This document shows, in pieces, positions 8,615 through 16,955 of a stretch of DNA of 64,000 nucleotides (the stretch's first letter is position 1; the number at the start of each line of letters is the position of its first letter). The notes beneath the pieces were generated by a model. That model did not search any database. It was not told where the DNA came from and worked only from the letters and a program-made list of their open reading frames with translations. The stretch covers positions 310,001-374,000 of the forward strand of contig CP004371.1 in the NCBI GenBank assembly GCA_000597885.1, in the 5' to 3' direction. Made by a program: the position numbers and the translations under genes. This stretch comes from Flammeovirgaceae bacterium 311 (lineage in GTDB: Bacteria; Bacteroidota; Bacteroidia; Cytophagales; Cyclobacteriaceae).

Positions 8615-10180
8615 ATGAAATACATCCTGAAGCAGTTAGTCAAAGGTGTTGGCTGCTGCCTGATATTACAGCTGGGAGGAAGCCAGCTGCTGGCTAAGGT
8701 TAAATTACCCGCTCTTTTTGCTGACAATATGGTGCTGCAACAGCAGGAAAAAGTAGCTTTATGGGGTTGGGCCGATCCAGGTGAAAGAGTTGAGATCAGG
8801 GGGAGCTGGCATCCGGCAGCAGTGGCATCTGTTACGGCAGATCCGGAGGGAAAGTGGAAAACCACTCTTAAAACAGCAAAAGCAGGAGGCCCCTATACCC
8901 TTACCTTTAAAGGACTTAACACCATTATCCTAGAGCAGGTACTTCTGGGAGAAGTCTGGATCTGCTCGGGCCAGAGTAATATGCACTTCCCTGTAGCTCC
9001 CATTGAAAATTCAGGCTGGGCCTCTGGGGTGGTAAATTACGAGCAGGAGCTTGCAGAAGCTAATTATCCTACCATACGTATGTTTACTGTAGAGCGAAAA
9101 GTAGCAGATATACCGCAGGAAGATGTGGAAGGCAGCTGGGAAATTTGCAGTCCTGAAACCGTAGGAGACTTCTCGGCAGTTGCTTACTTTTTTGCCAGGG
9201 AACTTAATAATCGAACTGGACTGCCGGTTGGACTGATCAATGCTTCCTGGGGCGGAACCCCTGCAGAAAGCTGGACCAGAAAAGAAATCCTGGAAGAAGA
9301 TGCTGATTTCAGGCCTATCCTCACTCGTTACCAGAAGGACCTGGAAAAATATCCTGAAGCCATGAAAGCATATCAGCTGGCCCTGGCGAACTGGCAGAAA
9401 GAGGCTGAAGGAAAAAAGAGCAGGGGCGAAAATTCCGGTGCCGCACCCAGAGAACCCATTGGTCAGAATCACCATAGATCACCCTTCAAGCTATATAATG
9501 CCATGATTGCCCCCATTATTCCCTACACCATCAAAGGTGCCATCTGGTACCAGGGTGAGTCGAATGCCAATCGGGCATACCAATATCGTAAGTTATTTCC
9601 TGCCATGATCAGCAACTGGCGACAGGACTGGAACCTGGATTTCCCTTTTTATTTTGCACAAATTGCTCCCCACCGCGGCCAGCGGCCGGAGATCAGGGAA
9701 GCTCAGTTAATGACACTGCAGTCAGTACCTAAAACCGGCATGGCTGTGTTGACAGATGCCGGTGATTCACTGGACATTCACCCACAGAATAAGCAGGTGG
9801 TAGGAAAACGTCTGGCCCTATGGGCACTGGCAAAGGATTATAACAAAAAAATAGCTTATAGCGGACCACTATACAAATCTATGAAAGTCAAGGAAGGAAA
9901 GATTTATCTGGAGTTTGAGCATACAGAGGGAGGTCTGTTAGCAATAGGCGGCCCACTGAGAGAATTCAACATTGCCGGTGCCGATCAGCAGTTTGTACCG
10001 GCACAAGCAGAGATAGAGGGGAAAAAGGTAGTGGTCTGGAGTGATAGCGTAGCTGATCCGGTAGCAGTGCGATTTGCCTGGAAACGTGTTCCGGAGCCAA
10101 ATTTTTATAATGGGGCAGGTTTGCCTGCTTCCCCCTTTCGGACAGACCAGTGGAAGACAGAAACTTATACCGCGCGCTAA
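8615..10180 (+). CDS. Sialate O-acetylesterase-like carbohydrate esterase (SASA domain)
   Basis: A secreted SGNH-type esterase that removes O-acetyl groups from glycans; family members act on acetylated sialic acids or on plant polysaccharides. A signal peptide covers about residues 1-27. A beta-sandwich segment (LPALFADNMVLQQQEKVALWG) precedes the SASA domain. Ser-nucleophile block ICSGQSNM is at about residue 118, GAIWYQGESN at about 308, and the Asp/His block DIHPQNKQVVGKRLA at about 387. Length 521 aa is typical. In this pectin/rhamnose context a pectic substrate is more likely than sialic acid, but that is inference. Confidence 0.9.
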   Translation: MKYILKQLVKGVGCCLILQLGGSQLLAKVKLPALFADNMVLQQQEKVALWGWADPGERVEIRGSWHPAAVASVTADPEGKWKTTLKTAKAGGPYTLTFKGLNTIILEQVLLGEVWICSGQSNMHFPVAPIENSGWASGVVNYEQELAEANYPTIRMFTVERKVADIPQEDVEGSWEICSPETVGDFSAVAYFFARELNNRTGLPVGLINASWGGTPAESWTRKEILEEDADFRPILTRYQKDLEKYPEAMKAYQLALANWQKEAEGKKSRGENSGAAPREPIGQNHHRSPFKLYNAMIAPIIPYTIKGAIWYQGESNANRAYQYRKLFPAMISNWRQDWNLDFPFYFAQIAPHRGQRPEIREAQLMTLQSVPKTGMAVLTDAGDSLDIHPQNKQVVGKRLALWALAKDYNKKIAYSGPLYKSMKVKEGKIYLEFEHTEGGLLAIGGPLREFNIAGADQQFVPAQAEIEGKKVVVWSDSVADPVAVRFAWKRVPEPNFYNGAGLPASPFRTDQWKTETYTAR

Positions 10181-10234
10181 AGAAGCAGGGAAATAGTGGC
10201 AGCTGATATGCCTGGAAATTAGATTTGATTGACT

Positions 10235-11266
10235 CTAAAGCGAATTCCTAAGTTTCAGCCGAAAAGGAGCTTCGATATGTTCTTTTGAGTTTTCCAGCAC
10301 CAGCTTTGCCGCCAGGGTACCCAGTTTTTTAAAATCAGTAGATATTGTGGTAATACCGTTCAGGATTATTCTTTTAAAGGGGGTTTCATTATAGGAGATA
10401 ATGCCTACCTCGCTCCCCACCTTCAGGTTGAGCTCTATAGTACGCTCCACCAGCGGAATCAGGTCATCTTCCATTACGTTTATATAGACTTCTCCTTTGC
10501 GGATTGGTTCTTCGGATATATTGCTTAAGACTTTCCAGTCGAAATTGTATTTGATGCAGAACCTCTTGAAACCTTTCACTATCTCAATAGGATAGTAGCT
10601 GTTTTCGGGAAATATAAGTTTAATGCCTTGGTATTTTCTTAATTGTTCCCGGGCCTCTTCCAGTGCGTTGAAGATGTCCTGTTCAAAATTTTCATAAACG
10701 GCAGCATACTCACCATCAATACCGGGAATCTGTTTATCAAGGAGCACAAGCTTTTCTTTTGGTAAAGCATTGATAAGATCCGGCGCTTTCTCTCCACCCT
10801 CGAGGAAGTGAGGAATGATCACATAGTGGGAGTAATCTTCTTTTTTGTTGTTCAGCAGCTTTTTAAACAAGCTGTAATCATTGTTGTAGATATAAAAGTT
10901 AATGAGCACATGCTCTCCCAGTGCAGCAGTGAAGGCATCATAAATAAGTTTTTTATGTGCACTAAGTTTGTTGAAGAGCAAAAAAATCTTTAGCGTTTGC
11001 CGAAAATCTACATTAGAAATAAAATATCCTTTTCTGGGGAAGGAGTTTAAAACGCCCAGACCTTTCAAATATTTGTAGCCTTTCTCGGCAGTATCTCTTG
11101 ATACTTCATATTCAAAGCTGATCTCGTTGATAGAGGGGAGCAACTCATCTTTTTTCAGCACACCATCTTCTATAGCACTAATAATAGCATTGGCCAGCTG
11201 CAGGTATTTGGGCGTTGCTGAAAGATCATCTATCTGTATGGCATCGTAAAAATGCTGAAATTTCAT
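10235..11266 (-). CDS. GntR-family regulator with sugar-binding-like sensor domain, candidate rhamnose regulator
   Basis: The N-terminal winged helix-turn-helix (about residues 10-80: ATPKYLQLANAIISAIEDG, LPSINEISFEYEVSRDTAEKGYKYL, GYFISN) is of the GntR family. The remaining 260 residues resemble a periplasmic-binding-protein/LacI-type sensor (LINALPKEKLVLLDKQIPG, VGIISYNETPFKRIILNGITTIS, LGTLAAKLVLE), an architecture common in Bacteroidota sugar regulators. It is the last gene of the rhamnose-lactate cluster, 47 bp after lutC, so it is likely the local regulator and would respond to rhamnose or an intermediate. The direct repeats at 13315, 19277 and 21162 are candidate targets. Confidence 0.87.
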   Translation of the reverse strand: MKFQHFYDAIQIDDLSATPKYLQLANAIISAIEDGVLKKDELLPSINEISFEYEVSRDTAEKGYKYLKGLGVLNSFPRKGYFISNVDFRQTLKIFLLFNKLSAHKKLIYDAFTAALGEHVLINFYIYNNDYSLFKKLLNNKKEDYSHYVIIPHFLEGGEKAPDLINALPKEKLVLLDKQIPGIDGEYAAVYENFEQDIFNALEEAREQLRKYQGIKLIFPENSYYPIEIVKGFKRFCIKYNFDWKVLSNISEEPIRKGEVYINVMEDDLIPLVERTIELNLKVGSEVGIISYNETPFKRIILNGITTISTDFKKLGTLAAKLVLENSKEHIEAPFRLKLRNSL

Positions 11267-11313
11267 GGCAGGAAAAAGAATATCTGAGCTTGTTGTGTTT
11301 TTAGATATGCTAT

Positions 11314-11925
11314 TTAATAATCTTTTTCCTGTTCTTCTACTAAAATAAAAACACTTAAGCTTCTGGGCCCATGAGCACCGAGCACCAGCGACTGTTCTAT
11401 GTCGGCTGTTTTGGATGGACCTGCAATAAAAACCCCATAGCCATAGTCTTTCTCTGCAATGATTTCATAAGCCTGGTGCATGCTGGCTACGATTTCCTTC
11501 TGACGAATAATAAGGGCCAAGTGCTGGCAGATGAAAGGCAGCACCCGGGCGCCCAGCAGATCTTCTTCTATCCAGATTGAACTGTTTTCCGCTACCCCCA
11601 GTTGCCCCTGCAGTATGGCAAGATCTACTGCCTCCAGGGCGTGCGGGTCCAGGGGAAGCTGCTGGTTTTCACCGGAAAATATTCGGGATTTTTCTATTCG
11701 GGAAACTACCCGCCTGGTCTTGGTGAACTGTTGTTTCAGGATATTCTCTACCTGCTGATAATCTTTCACTACATGTACACTGCTGCCAATATTGATGGCT
11801 GTTTGTGTAAACTTTTCCTGCAGATTGGTGCCGGCTGCATCTACAACAGGCAGCAGGGGCAGGGGTGCAAGAGGTGGTTGATTTTTAGCCAGGGCGTAAA
11901 GAATATGTTCTCTGCTGCTACTCAT
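11314..11925 (-). CDS. lutC: Lactate utilization protein C (LUD domain)
   Basis: LutC belongs to the three-protein LutABC iron-sulfur complex that oxidises L-lactate to pyruvate. The LUD-domain pattern is visible in the second half (LAILQGQLGVAENSSIWIEE, LPFICQHLALIIRQKEIV, GVFIAGPSKTADIEQSLVLGAHGP). I chose the ATG giving MSSSREHILYALAKNQ because the upstream in-frame extension overlaps lutB and lacks family character; the product is 203 aa. The start lies 1 bp after the lutB stop. Its place downstream of rhaEW makes sense because that enzyme yields L-lactate from lactaldehyde. Confidence 0.9.
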   Translation of the reverse strand: MSSSREHILYALAKNQPPLAPLPLLPVVDAAGTNLQEKFTQTAINIGSSVHVVKDYQQVENILKQQFTKTRRVVSRIEKSRIFSGENQQLPLDPHALEAVDLAILQGQLGVAENSSIWIEEDLLGARVLPFICQHLALIIRQKEIVASMHQAYEIIAEKDYGYGVFIAGPSKTADIEQSLVLGAHGPRSLSVFILVEEQEKDY

Positions 11926-11926
11926 G

Positions 11927-13297
11927 CTATTTCCTGTTTTTGCGGTACCATTCTTCAAAGGAGCTTTCCGGCACACCCGGCATTTCTCTTTGCTTATACC
12001 AGGGGTTGAGCCGGTGGTTAAGCGCAAATGGGGCCAGATTCATTATTTTTCTGCCGGCCTTGCCTGATAAGCGGAAAAGGCTGGGAGAGGAGAGTACTAC
12101 CTTCATGGCCTGCATACTTAACTGCTTGCCTTTGTTCACGTAGCCATCCTGCACCAGCACCTGCCGCCACTGGTATAGCTGCTCATGGATGTTGATCTTG
12201 ACCGGGCACACATGCGTACAGGAACCACAAAGGGTTGATGCGAAGGGGAGGTCAGCGAATTCTTTTTTATCCAGGCTTGGTGCCAGAATAGCGCCTATAG
12301 GTCCGGCAATGGCATAATGGTAGCTGTGGCCTCCGCTTCTGCGGTAAACGGGGCAGGTGTTCATACAGGCCCCGCAGCGGATGCATTTCAGGGAATTCCT
12401 GAAGCTTTCTTCTCCGAGCCTGCTGCTTCTGCCGTTATCTACCAGCACCAGGTGCATTTCCTGTCCGGGCCTGGGCTTTTTAAAATGGCTGGAATAGGTA
12501 GTGATGGGTTGCCCGGTGGCACTGCGAGCCAGTAATCTCAAAAATACACCCAGATGTTCCCGCTTTGGAATGATCTTTTCAATTCCCATACAGGCAATGT
12601 GCACATCGGCCAGGTGGGCCCCCATGTCTGCATTGCCTTCGTTGGTGCATACTACGAATTCACCAGTCTGGGCAATGGCAAAGTTTACACCGGTTAAGGC
12701 TATTTTTCTGCTTAGGAAAACCTCCCGCAGGTGCTGGCGTGCTGTTTCAGTGAGCACCTGCGCATCCTTTTCGCCTTTGGCAGAGCCCAGGTGCTTGTGA
12801 AAAAGCTCACCTACCTCTTCCTTTTTTTTATGGATGGCCGGCAGTACTATATGACTGGGGGGTTCCCCGGCCAGCTGCACAATGCGCTCTCCAAGGTCTG
12901 AGTCAATAACTTCGATCCCCTGCTGCTCGAGGTAAACGTTCAGGTGACACTCTTCTGTGAGCATGGATTTGCTCTTAACAGCCTGCTTTACTCCATGTTT
13001 TACAAAAATGGAATGTACAATGGAATTGTGCTCTGCTGCATCCCTGGCCCAGTGCACCTGTATACCATTTTCTTTGGCCCTTGCTTCAAATTCTACCAGG
13101 TAATCATGCAGGCGGGAAAGTACATTATCTTTTATGGCAGAGGCAATCTCCCGTAGTTGTTCCCAATCTTCCACCCCCCTTGCTGCATTATCGCGTTTTT
13201 GCCGCACAAACCACAGGGTATCATCATGCCAGGAAACCCGCTCTGCTGCCTGGTTAAACTTTTCAGCTAAATCTGCATGTGTTTTTTGACTGCTCAT
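11927..13297 (-). CDS. lutB: Lactate utilization iron-sulfur protein B
   Basis: The largest LutABC subunit, thought to bind two 4Fe-4S clusters and pass electrons from L-lactate oxidation. An N-terminal LUD-like domain (about residues 60-290, with AKTGEF-type loop FAIAQTGEFVVCTNEGNADM) precedes the ferredoxin motifs IRCGACMNTCPVYR at about residue 304 and CGSCTHVCPVKI at about residue 355. A C-terminal helical tail ends WYRKNRK. Length 456 aa is normal. It is separated from lutA by 74 bp, a larger gap than elsewhere in the operon, and that gap contains a candidate operator copy. Confidence 0.93.
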   Translation of the reverse strand: MSSQKTHADLAEKFNQAAERVSWHDDTLWFVRQKRDNAARGVEDWEQLREIASAIKDNVLSRLHDYLVEFEARAKENGIQVHWARDAAEHNSIVHSIFVKHGVKQAVKSKSMLTEECHLNVYLEQQGIEVIDSDLGERIVQLAGEPPSHIVLPAIHKKKEEVGELFHKHLGSAKGEKDAQVLTETARQHLREVFLSRKIALTGVNFAIAQTGEFVVCTNEGNADMGAHLADVHIACMGIEKIIPKREHLGVFLRLLARSATGQPITTYSSHFKKPRPGQEMHLVLVDNGRSSRLGEESFRNSLKCIRCGACMNTCPVYRRSGGHSYHYAIAGPIGAILAPSLDKKEFADLPFASTLCGSCTHVCPVKINIHEQLYQWRQVLVQDGYVNKGKQLSMQAMKVVLSSPSLFRLSGKAGRKIMNLAPFALNHRLNPWYKQREMPGVPESSFEEWYRKNRK

Positions 13298-13314
13298 GCT
13301 AAGGTTAAATTTTG

Positions 13315-13332
13315 GACCCTGTACTGGCCTGT
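13315..13332 (-). promoter_or_regulatory. Candidate direct-repeat operator between lutA and lutB
   Basis: Read in the direction of transcription this is ACAGGCCA GT ACAGGGTC, close to the perfect ACAGGACA-GT-ACAGGACA at the permease gene. It lies only 18 bp before the lutB start, so it would either control an internal promoter or act as a roadblock; it could also be chance. Confidence 0.4.
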
Positions 13333-13371
13333 TTTTGCTTTAGACTGATTATAAAAATGTCGATCCTGATT

Positions 13372-14109
13372 TCATCCCCCTGCATTGAGTATTTCTGCTA
13401 TATGCATCACTTTCATACTACTGTTTTGTCTTTTCAGAATTCCCTCCAGGTGCATCAGGCATGACATATCTGCAGCTGTTATATATTCAGCACCGGCATG
13501 TTGATGATCCCGCACTCTGTCTATGCCCATCCTCACCGATACAGCCTCTTCAGTAATGGCGAATGTACCGCCAAAGCCACAGCATTCATCTCTCCGTTGC
13601 AGAGGCACCAGCTCCAGTCCGTTTACAAGTTTCAGAAGGTGCTCTGGTTTGGAAAAGGGTGGAGCCATCCGTTCGCTCATTTGTGCCAGGCACAAGCCCC
13701 TTAGGCCATGACAGCTTTGGTGCAGGCCCACCTTATGCGGAAATCTTGCGGTGAGTTCTTGAACCTTAAGGATATCTGTCAGGAATTCTGTTAGTTCATA
13801 GACCCTGCCTCTTATGTCTGTAGCTTTTTCCTCTTTGTTCGCTGAGTGCAGGTGTTCCTTCACGTGCAGTACACAGCTGCCCGAGGGAGATACCACATAA
13901 TCATAAGAAGAGAAATTTTTGATAAAATTTTCGTTACAGCCTCCGCTGAGGTGCTCAAATCCTGCGTTGGCCATGGGTTGCCCGCAGCAGCTTTGGTTGA
14001 GGGGGTATTCCACTTTTACCCCCAGCTTTTCGAGTAGCTCTAAACTTGCAATAGCAACCTGCGGGTAAAACTGATCGATGTAGCATGGAATAAACAGGCC
14101 TACAGTCAT
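13372..14109 (-). CDS. lutA: Lactate utilization protein A, CCG-domain Fe-S oxidoreductase
   Basis: LutA is the heterodisulfide-reductase-like subunit of the LutABC L-lactate oxidising complex. Two CCG domains are visible: IPCYIDQFYP...NQSCCGQPMANAG around residues 7-50, and the second with DECCGFGGTFAITE near residue 173, each supplying cysteines for the iron-sulfur centre. Length 245 aa is typical. The start overlaps the kinase stop by 4 bp (ATGA), so lactate oxidation is translationally coupled to rhamnose catabolism here. That coupling is strong context for a lactate-handling rather than glycolate-handling role. Confidence 0.93.
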   Translation of the reverse strand: MTVGLFIPCYIDQFYPQVAIASLELLEKLGVKVEYPLNQSCCGQPMANAGFEHLSGGCNENFIKNFSSYDYVVSPSGSCVLHVKEHLHSANKEEKATDIRGRVYELTEFLTDILKVQELTARFPHKVGLHQSCHGLRGLCLAQMSERMAPPFSKPEHLLKLVNGLELVPLQRRDECCGFGGTFAITEEAVSVRMGIDRVRDHQHAGAEYITAADMSCLMHLEGILKRQNSSMKVMHIAEILNAGG

Positions 14110-15503
14110 ACTACCATTTTTTGAGTAGGGGAGTAGAATTTAAGTTTGATGATATCAGTGGGTTTAGGTTTGGTGTTCCAGCTTTTATGGATGGCCAGGG
14201 CAGTTCCCGCAGCAGTAGCCTGTGCCATAGAGGCGGCATAGACTTCTATGTGGGGGAAAAAGCTGGCCAGCAGGTTCATGAATACACTGTTCCTGCTAAA
14301 GCCGCCGTCCAGAAAGATACGCTTTACCGGACTCTGTTTCAATACCAGCTTTGTAGATTTTACCTGCTCCCTGACCAGATCCAGCACCAGCTGATGATAC
14401 GCCTCCTCTGATGAGGAAAAAGCAGAAAGGTCTCTTTTACCAAAAATACTTAAATCAGGCCCCTGATCTTCAGGCAAAGTTGCTCCTTCGCCACCTAAAG
14501 CCTCCTGCTGCTGCAGCTTTGCCACCAGTGCCGGATCAAAGGTAAGGCTGCGGTAGCGGGCAGCTCCCTGGTTAAAGTGAGCGGCTATTCTTTTCACCTG
14601 CTGCTCGTGCTCCATACCTGCAAAGAGCCTGGAGGCTTTCACTGGTCTTCCTTTATAATCCAGGTAGCAGAGACAATCGTTTGCAAGCTCGGCTGCAGTA
14701 AGGGGCTGCTGGTTAAATGGATTTAGGCTGATGCACCAGGTACCGGTTGAGATAAGCACAAAAGGTTCATGGAAGCTTTCCAGGTAAGGGATTAGCGCAG
14801 CAGAACTATCATGGAGCCCAATACCTGTAAGCATACTGGCGCCGGGAAAACAGGTAGGTACAGTATGGTCATAGGCAGCAATGGGTGCCAGCTTTTCCAG
14901 TATACCTTCTTTTTCTACCCAACTGTGGTAGCTGTTTTTTTCAAAGTTCCACAGGCCGGTGTGGCAGCCAATACTGGTTAGGTCTGAGTAGTAAGCGCCG
15001 CTGATCAAATGGCTTAGGTACTGGGGAAAGTGCAGCGCCTGATGTACCTTTTGGAAAAGCTCAGGTTTCTCCTTTTTCAGGCGGTAGAGCTGAAGGCCGG
15101 AGTTCAGGCTGCCCAGTGCAGGAGAAGCAGTGGCTTTAGCAAAATCTTCTGCTCCACCCCAGTTGTTGTAGAACTGCTCCTGTAAGTCGTCCGGGTAAGG
15201 TTTAAGGTAATTGTAGAGCGGGGTCAGGGGTTTTCCCCCTTTATCCAGGTATACCAGGCTGGCTCCATAGCTGGTGAAGTTAATCGCTTTGATGGAAAAT
15301 TCCCTGAGTCTGAACACCTCCATCAAGGAATCAAATACAGAGAGCCTCAGGCTCTCCAGGTTCTCGCAGGGGTAGCCATCTTCATCCTGTGTTTCTGCAA
15401 ATCTGGCAGAGCGCTCAAAAACAATCTCATACTCCTCATCGAAGAGAAAGAGCTTTTTGTTGGTCTTGCCTACATCAAAGATGGCTATAACTGGTTGAGG
15501 CAT
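14106..15503 (-). CDS. rhaB: FGGY-family sugar kinase, probable rhamnulokinase
   Basis: Predicted to phosphorylate L-rhamnulose to L-rhamnulose 1-phosphate. The N-terminal ATPase fold begins IAIFDVGKTNKKLFLFDEEY, equivalent to the phosphate-1 loop of FGGY kinases. LISTGTWCISLNPF mid-protein and KRIFLDGGFSRNSVFMNLL toward the C-terminus match the conserved adenosine and phosphate-2 regions. Length 465 aa fits. The start is 1 bp after the rhaI stop and the stop overlaps lutA. The FGGY assignment is direct; the rhamnulose substrate is inferred from rhaI and rhaEW beside it. The protein is divergent from the enterobacterial RhaB type. Confidence 0.82.
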   Translation of the reverse strand: MPQPVIAIFDVGKTNKKLFLFDEEYEIVFERSARFAETQDEDGYPCENLESLRLSVFDSLMEVFRLREFSIKAINFTSYGASLVYLDKGGKPLTPLYNYLKPYPDDLQEQFYNNWGGAEDFAKATASPALGSLNSGLQLYRLKKEKPELFQKVHQALHFPQYLSHLISGAYYSDLTSIGCHTGLWNFEKNSYHSWVEKEGILEKLAPIAAYDHTVPTCFPGASMLTGIGLHDSSAALIPYLESFHEPFVLISTGTWCISLNPFNQQPLTAAELANDCLCYLDYKGRPVKASRLFAGMEHEQQVKRIAAHFNQGAARYRSLTFDPALVAKLQQQEALGGEGATLPEDQGPDLSIFGKRDLSAFSSSEEAYHQLVLDLVREQVKSTKLVLKQSPVKRIFLDGGFSRNSVFMNLLASFFPHIEVYAASMAQATAAGTALAIHKSWNTKPKPTDIIKLKFYSPTQKMVV

Positions 15504-15504
15504 C

Positions 15505-16779
15505 TTATAATCCGCTTGCTACTGTTTCCTTTCCTCGCTGGTTAATCTTCTGCTGCCTTAGCCCCTGGCTACGGTAGAGCTGCAGTGGCTGCAGGGCTCC
15601 GCCTGCTCTTAGCCTTGCCTCTGCCACCAGCGGGCGTACATCTGTTCTGAATACCCCCTGTAGCAGCTCCTGTGATGCAGCTACATCATTATTTTTCTGG
15701 GCTTCTTCCAACGCTTTTCTATCCACCAGCAGTGCCTGTGCATAGGCAATCATAATGGCTTCTACAGACTGCAGCAGGTCCTCCAGTGGATCTTTCAGGT
15801 TATGAGAAGCATCGATCATCCAGCCCAGGTCCCTGGCATGGTTCATGCCCCTTGCATCCATGCCTTCCACCAGTTCATTGAAGATCAAAAAGAGCTGATA
15901 GGGTTTGATGGAGCCGGTGGTCAGGTCATCATCACCATATTTGGAGTCGTTGAAGTGGAAACCGCCCAGCTTTCCTTCCATCAGGAGCAGGGACACGATC
16001 TGCTCAATGTTTGCGTTGGGCAGGTGGTGGCCCAGGTCTACCAGTGTATAAGCTTTCGGGCCAAGTTTATTGGCATAGAGCAGGGACTGGCCCCAATCGC
16101 CAATAGTGGTGGAGTAAAAATTAGGTTCAAAGGCTTTATACTCCACATACATCTTCCAGTGATCCGGCAGGGCAGCATACACCTGCTGCAGGCTCTCCAG
16201 GGTGTTTTCAAAGGCTTTTCTGAAGTTGAGCTGTCCAGGGAATGAAGAACCATCTGCCAGCCAGACAGTCAGGGAGTCACTTCCTAATTCCTTGCCGTAG
16301 TGAATCACCTCCAGGTTATGCTCCACCGCCTGCTGTCTTACTTTTTTGTCTACATGCTGCATGGAGCCAAACTTATAGCTGTGTTGCTGTGCGGGCTGGT
16401 CCTGAAAGGTGTTGGAGTTAACCGCATCAAAGATAAGCCCGTGATGGTCGGCCAGGGCTTTGATGCCGGCTATATCTTTGGGAATATCCCAGGGAATGTG
16501 CAGGGAGATGGCACCACTGGAGCGGTTTAGCTGGTGCAGCAGGCCTACATCTTCTATCTTTTCTTCCAGGCTGCGTGGCTCACCCATGCCCGAGAACCTG
16601 CCAAAGCGGGTGCCGCCGGTGCCAAGGGCCCAGCTGGGAATGGCTATCTGGAAATCTATTAGCTTTTGGAGTACCCCTTCTATGGGGGCAAATTCCTGTG
16701 AGAGGTAGTTCAGCCTTCGCTGGTGAGAGGATAAGAGCTGTTGATTGTGCTCCTCGATATGATATTTTTCTATGCTCAT
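15505..16779 (-). CDS. rhaI: L-rhamnose isomerase of the RhaI type
   Basis: Interconverts L-rhamnose and L-rhamnulose, the first step of the pathway. A xylose-isomerase-like TIM barrel is indicated by LGTGGTRFGRFSG near residue 60, KMYVEYKAFEPNFY, TLVDLGHHLPNANIEQIV and LGGFHFNDSKYGDDDLTTGS, which carry the metal-binding Glu, Asp and His residues expected for this family. I placed the start at the ATG giving MSIEKYHIEEHN (424 aa); upstream in-frame codons would run through a terminator-like hairpin and lack family character. The gene follows rhaEW after a 176-bp gap containing that hairpin and is 1 bp from the kinase. Confidence 0.9.
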   Translation of the reverse strand: MSIEKYHIEEHNQQLLSSHQRRLNYLSQEFAPIEGVLQKLIDFQIAIPSWALGTGGTRFGRFSGMGEPRSLEEKIEDVGLLHQLNRSSGAISLHIPWDIPKDIAGIKALADHHGLIFDAVNSNTFQDQPAQQHSYKFGSMQHVDKKVRQQAVEHNLEVIHYGKELGSDSLTVWLADGSSFPGQLNFRKAFENTLESLQQVYAALPDHWKMYVEYKAFEPNFYSTTIGDWGQSLLYANKLGPKAYTLVDLGHHLPNANIEQIVSLLLMEGKLGGFHFNDSKYGDDDLTTGSIKPYQLFLIFNELVEGMDARGMNHARDLGWMIDASHNLKDPLEDLLQSVEAIMIAYAQALLVDRKALEEAQKNNDVAASQELLQGVFRTDVRPLVAEARLRAGGALQPLQLYRSQGLRQQKINQRGKETVASGL

Positions 16780-16804
16780 GTTGATACAGTTAAGTGGGAA
16801 GTTG

Positions 16805-16836
16805 AAAAAAGAGATGGCCAAACCACTAGCCATCTC
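16805..16836 (-). terminator. Terminator-like hairpin in the leader of rhaI
   Basis: On the transcribed strand GAGATGGC and GCCATCTC (8 bp, perfect, 10-nt loop) are followed at once by six T. This is a canonical intrinsic terminator, yet it lies between rhaEW and rhaI, about 26 bp before the rhaI start. It probably lowers or conditions readthrough into the rest of the operon. Confidence 0.7.
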
Positions 16837-16955
16837 CAAACCAACCAACCTTAAATAAAGAAAAACCAAACTTTCTTTATGTTTTTACCAGATACTGTTT
16901 GTCATGCATGCTCTGGCTTCTGCTTTTTCTAGTCTGTTGTGGCTTTACGCTGTTG

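Noticed and set aside
14121-14411. Long plus-strand frames opposite the rhamnose operon (for example 17844-18680)
   Set aside because: These mirror the codon structure of highly biased minus-strand genes and carry no motif; they are antisense shadows.
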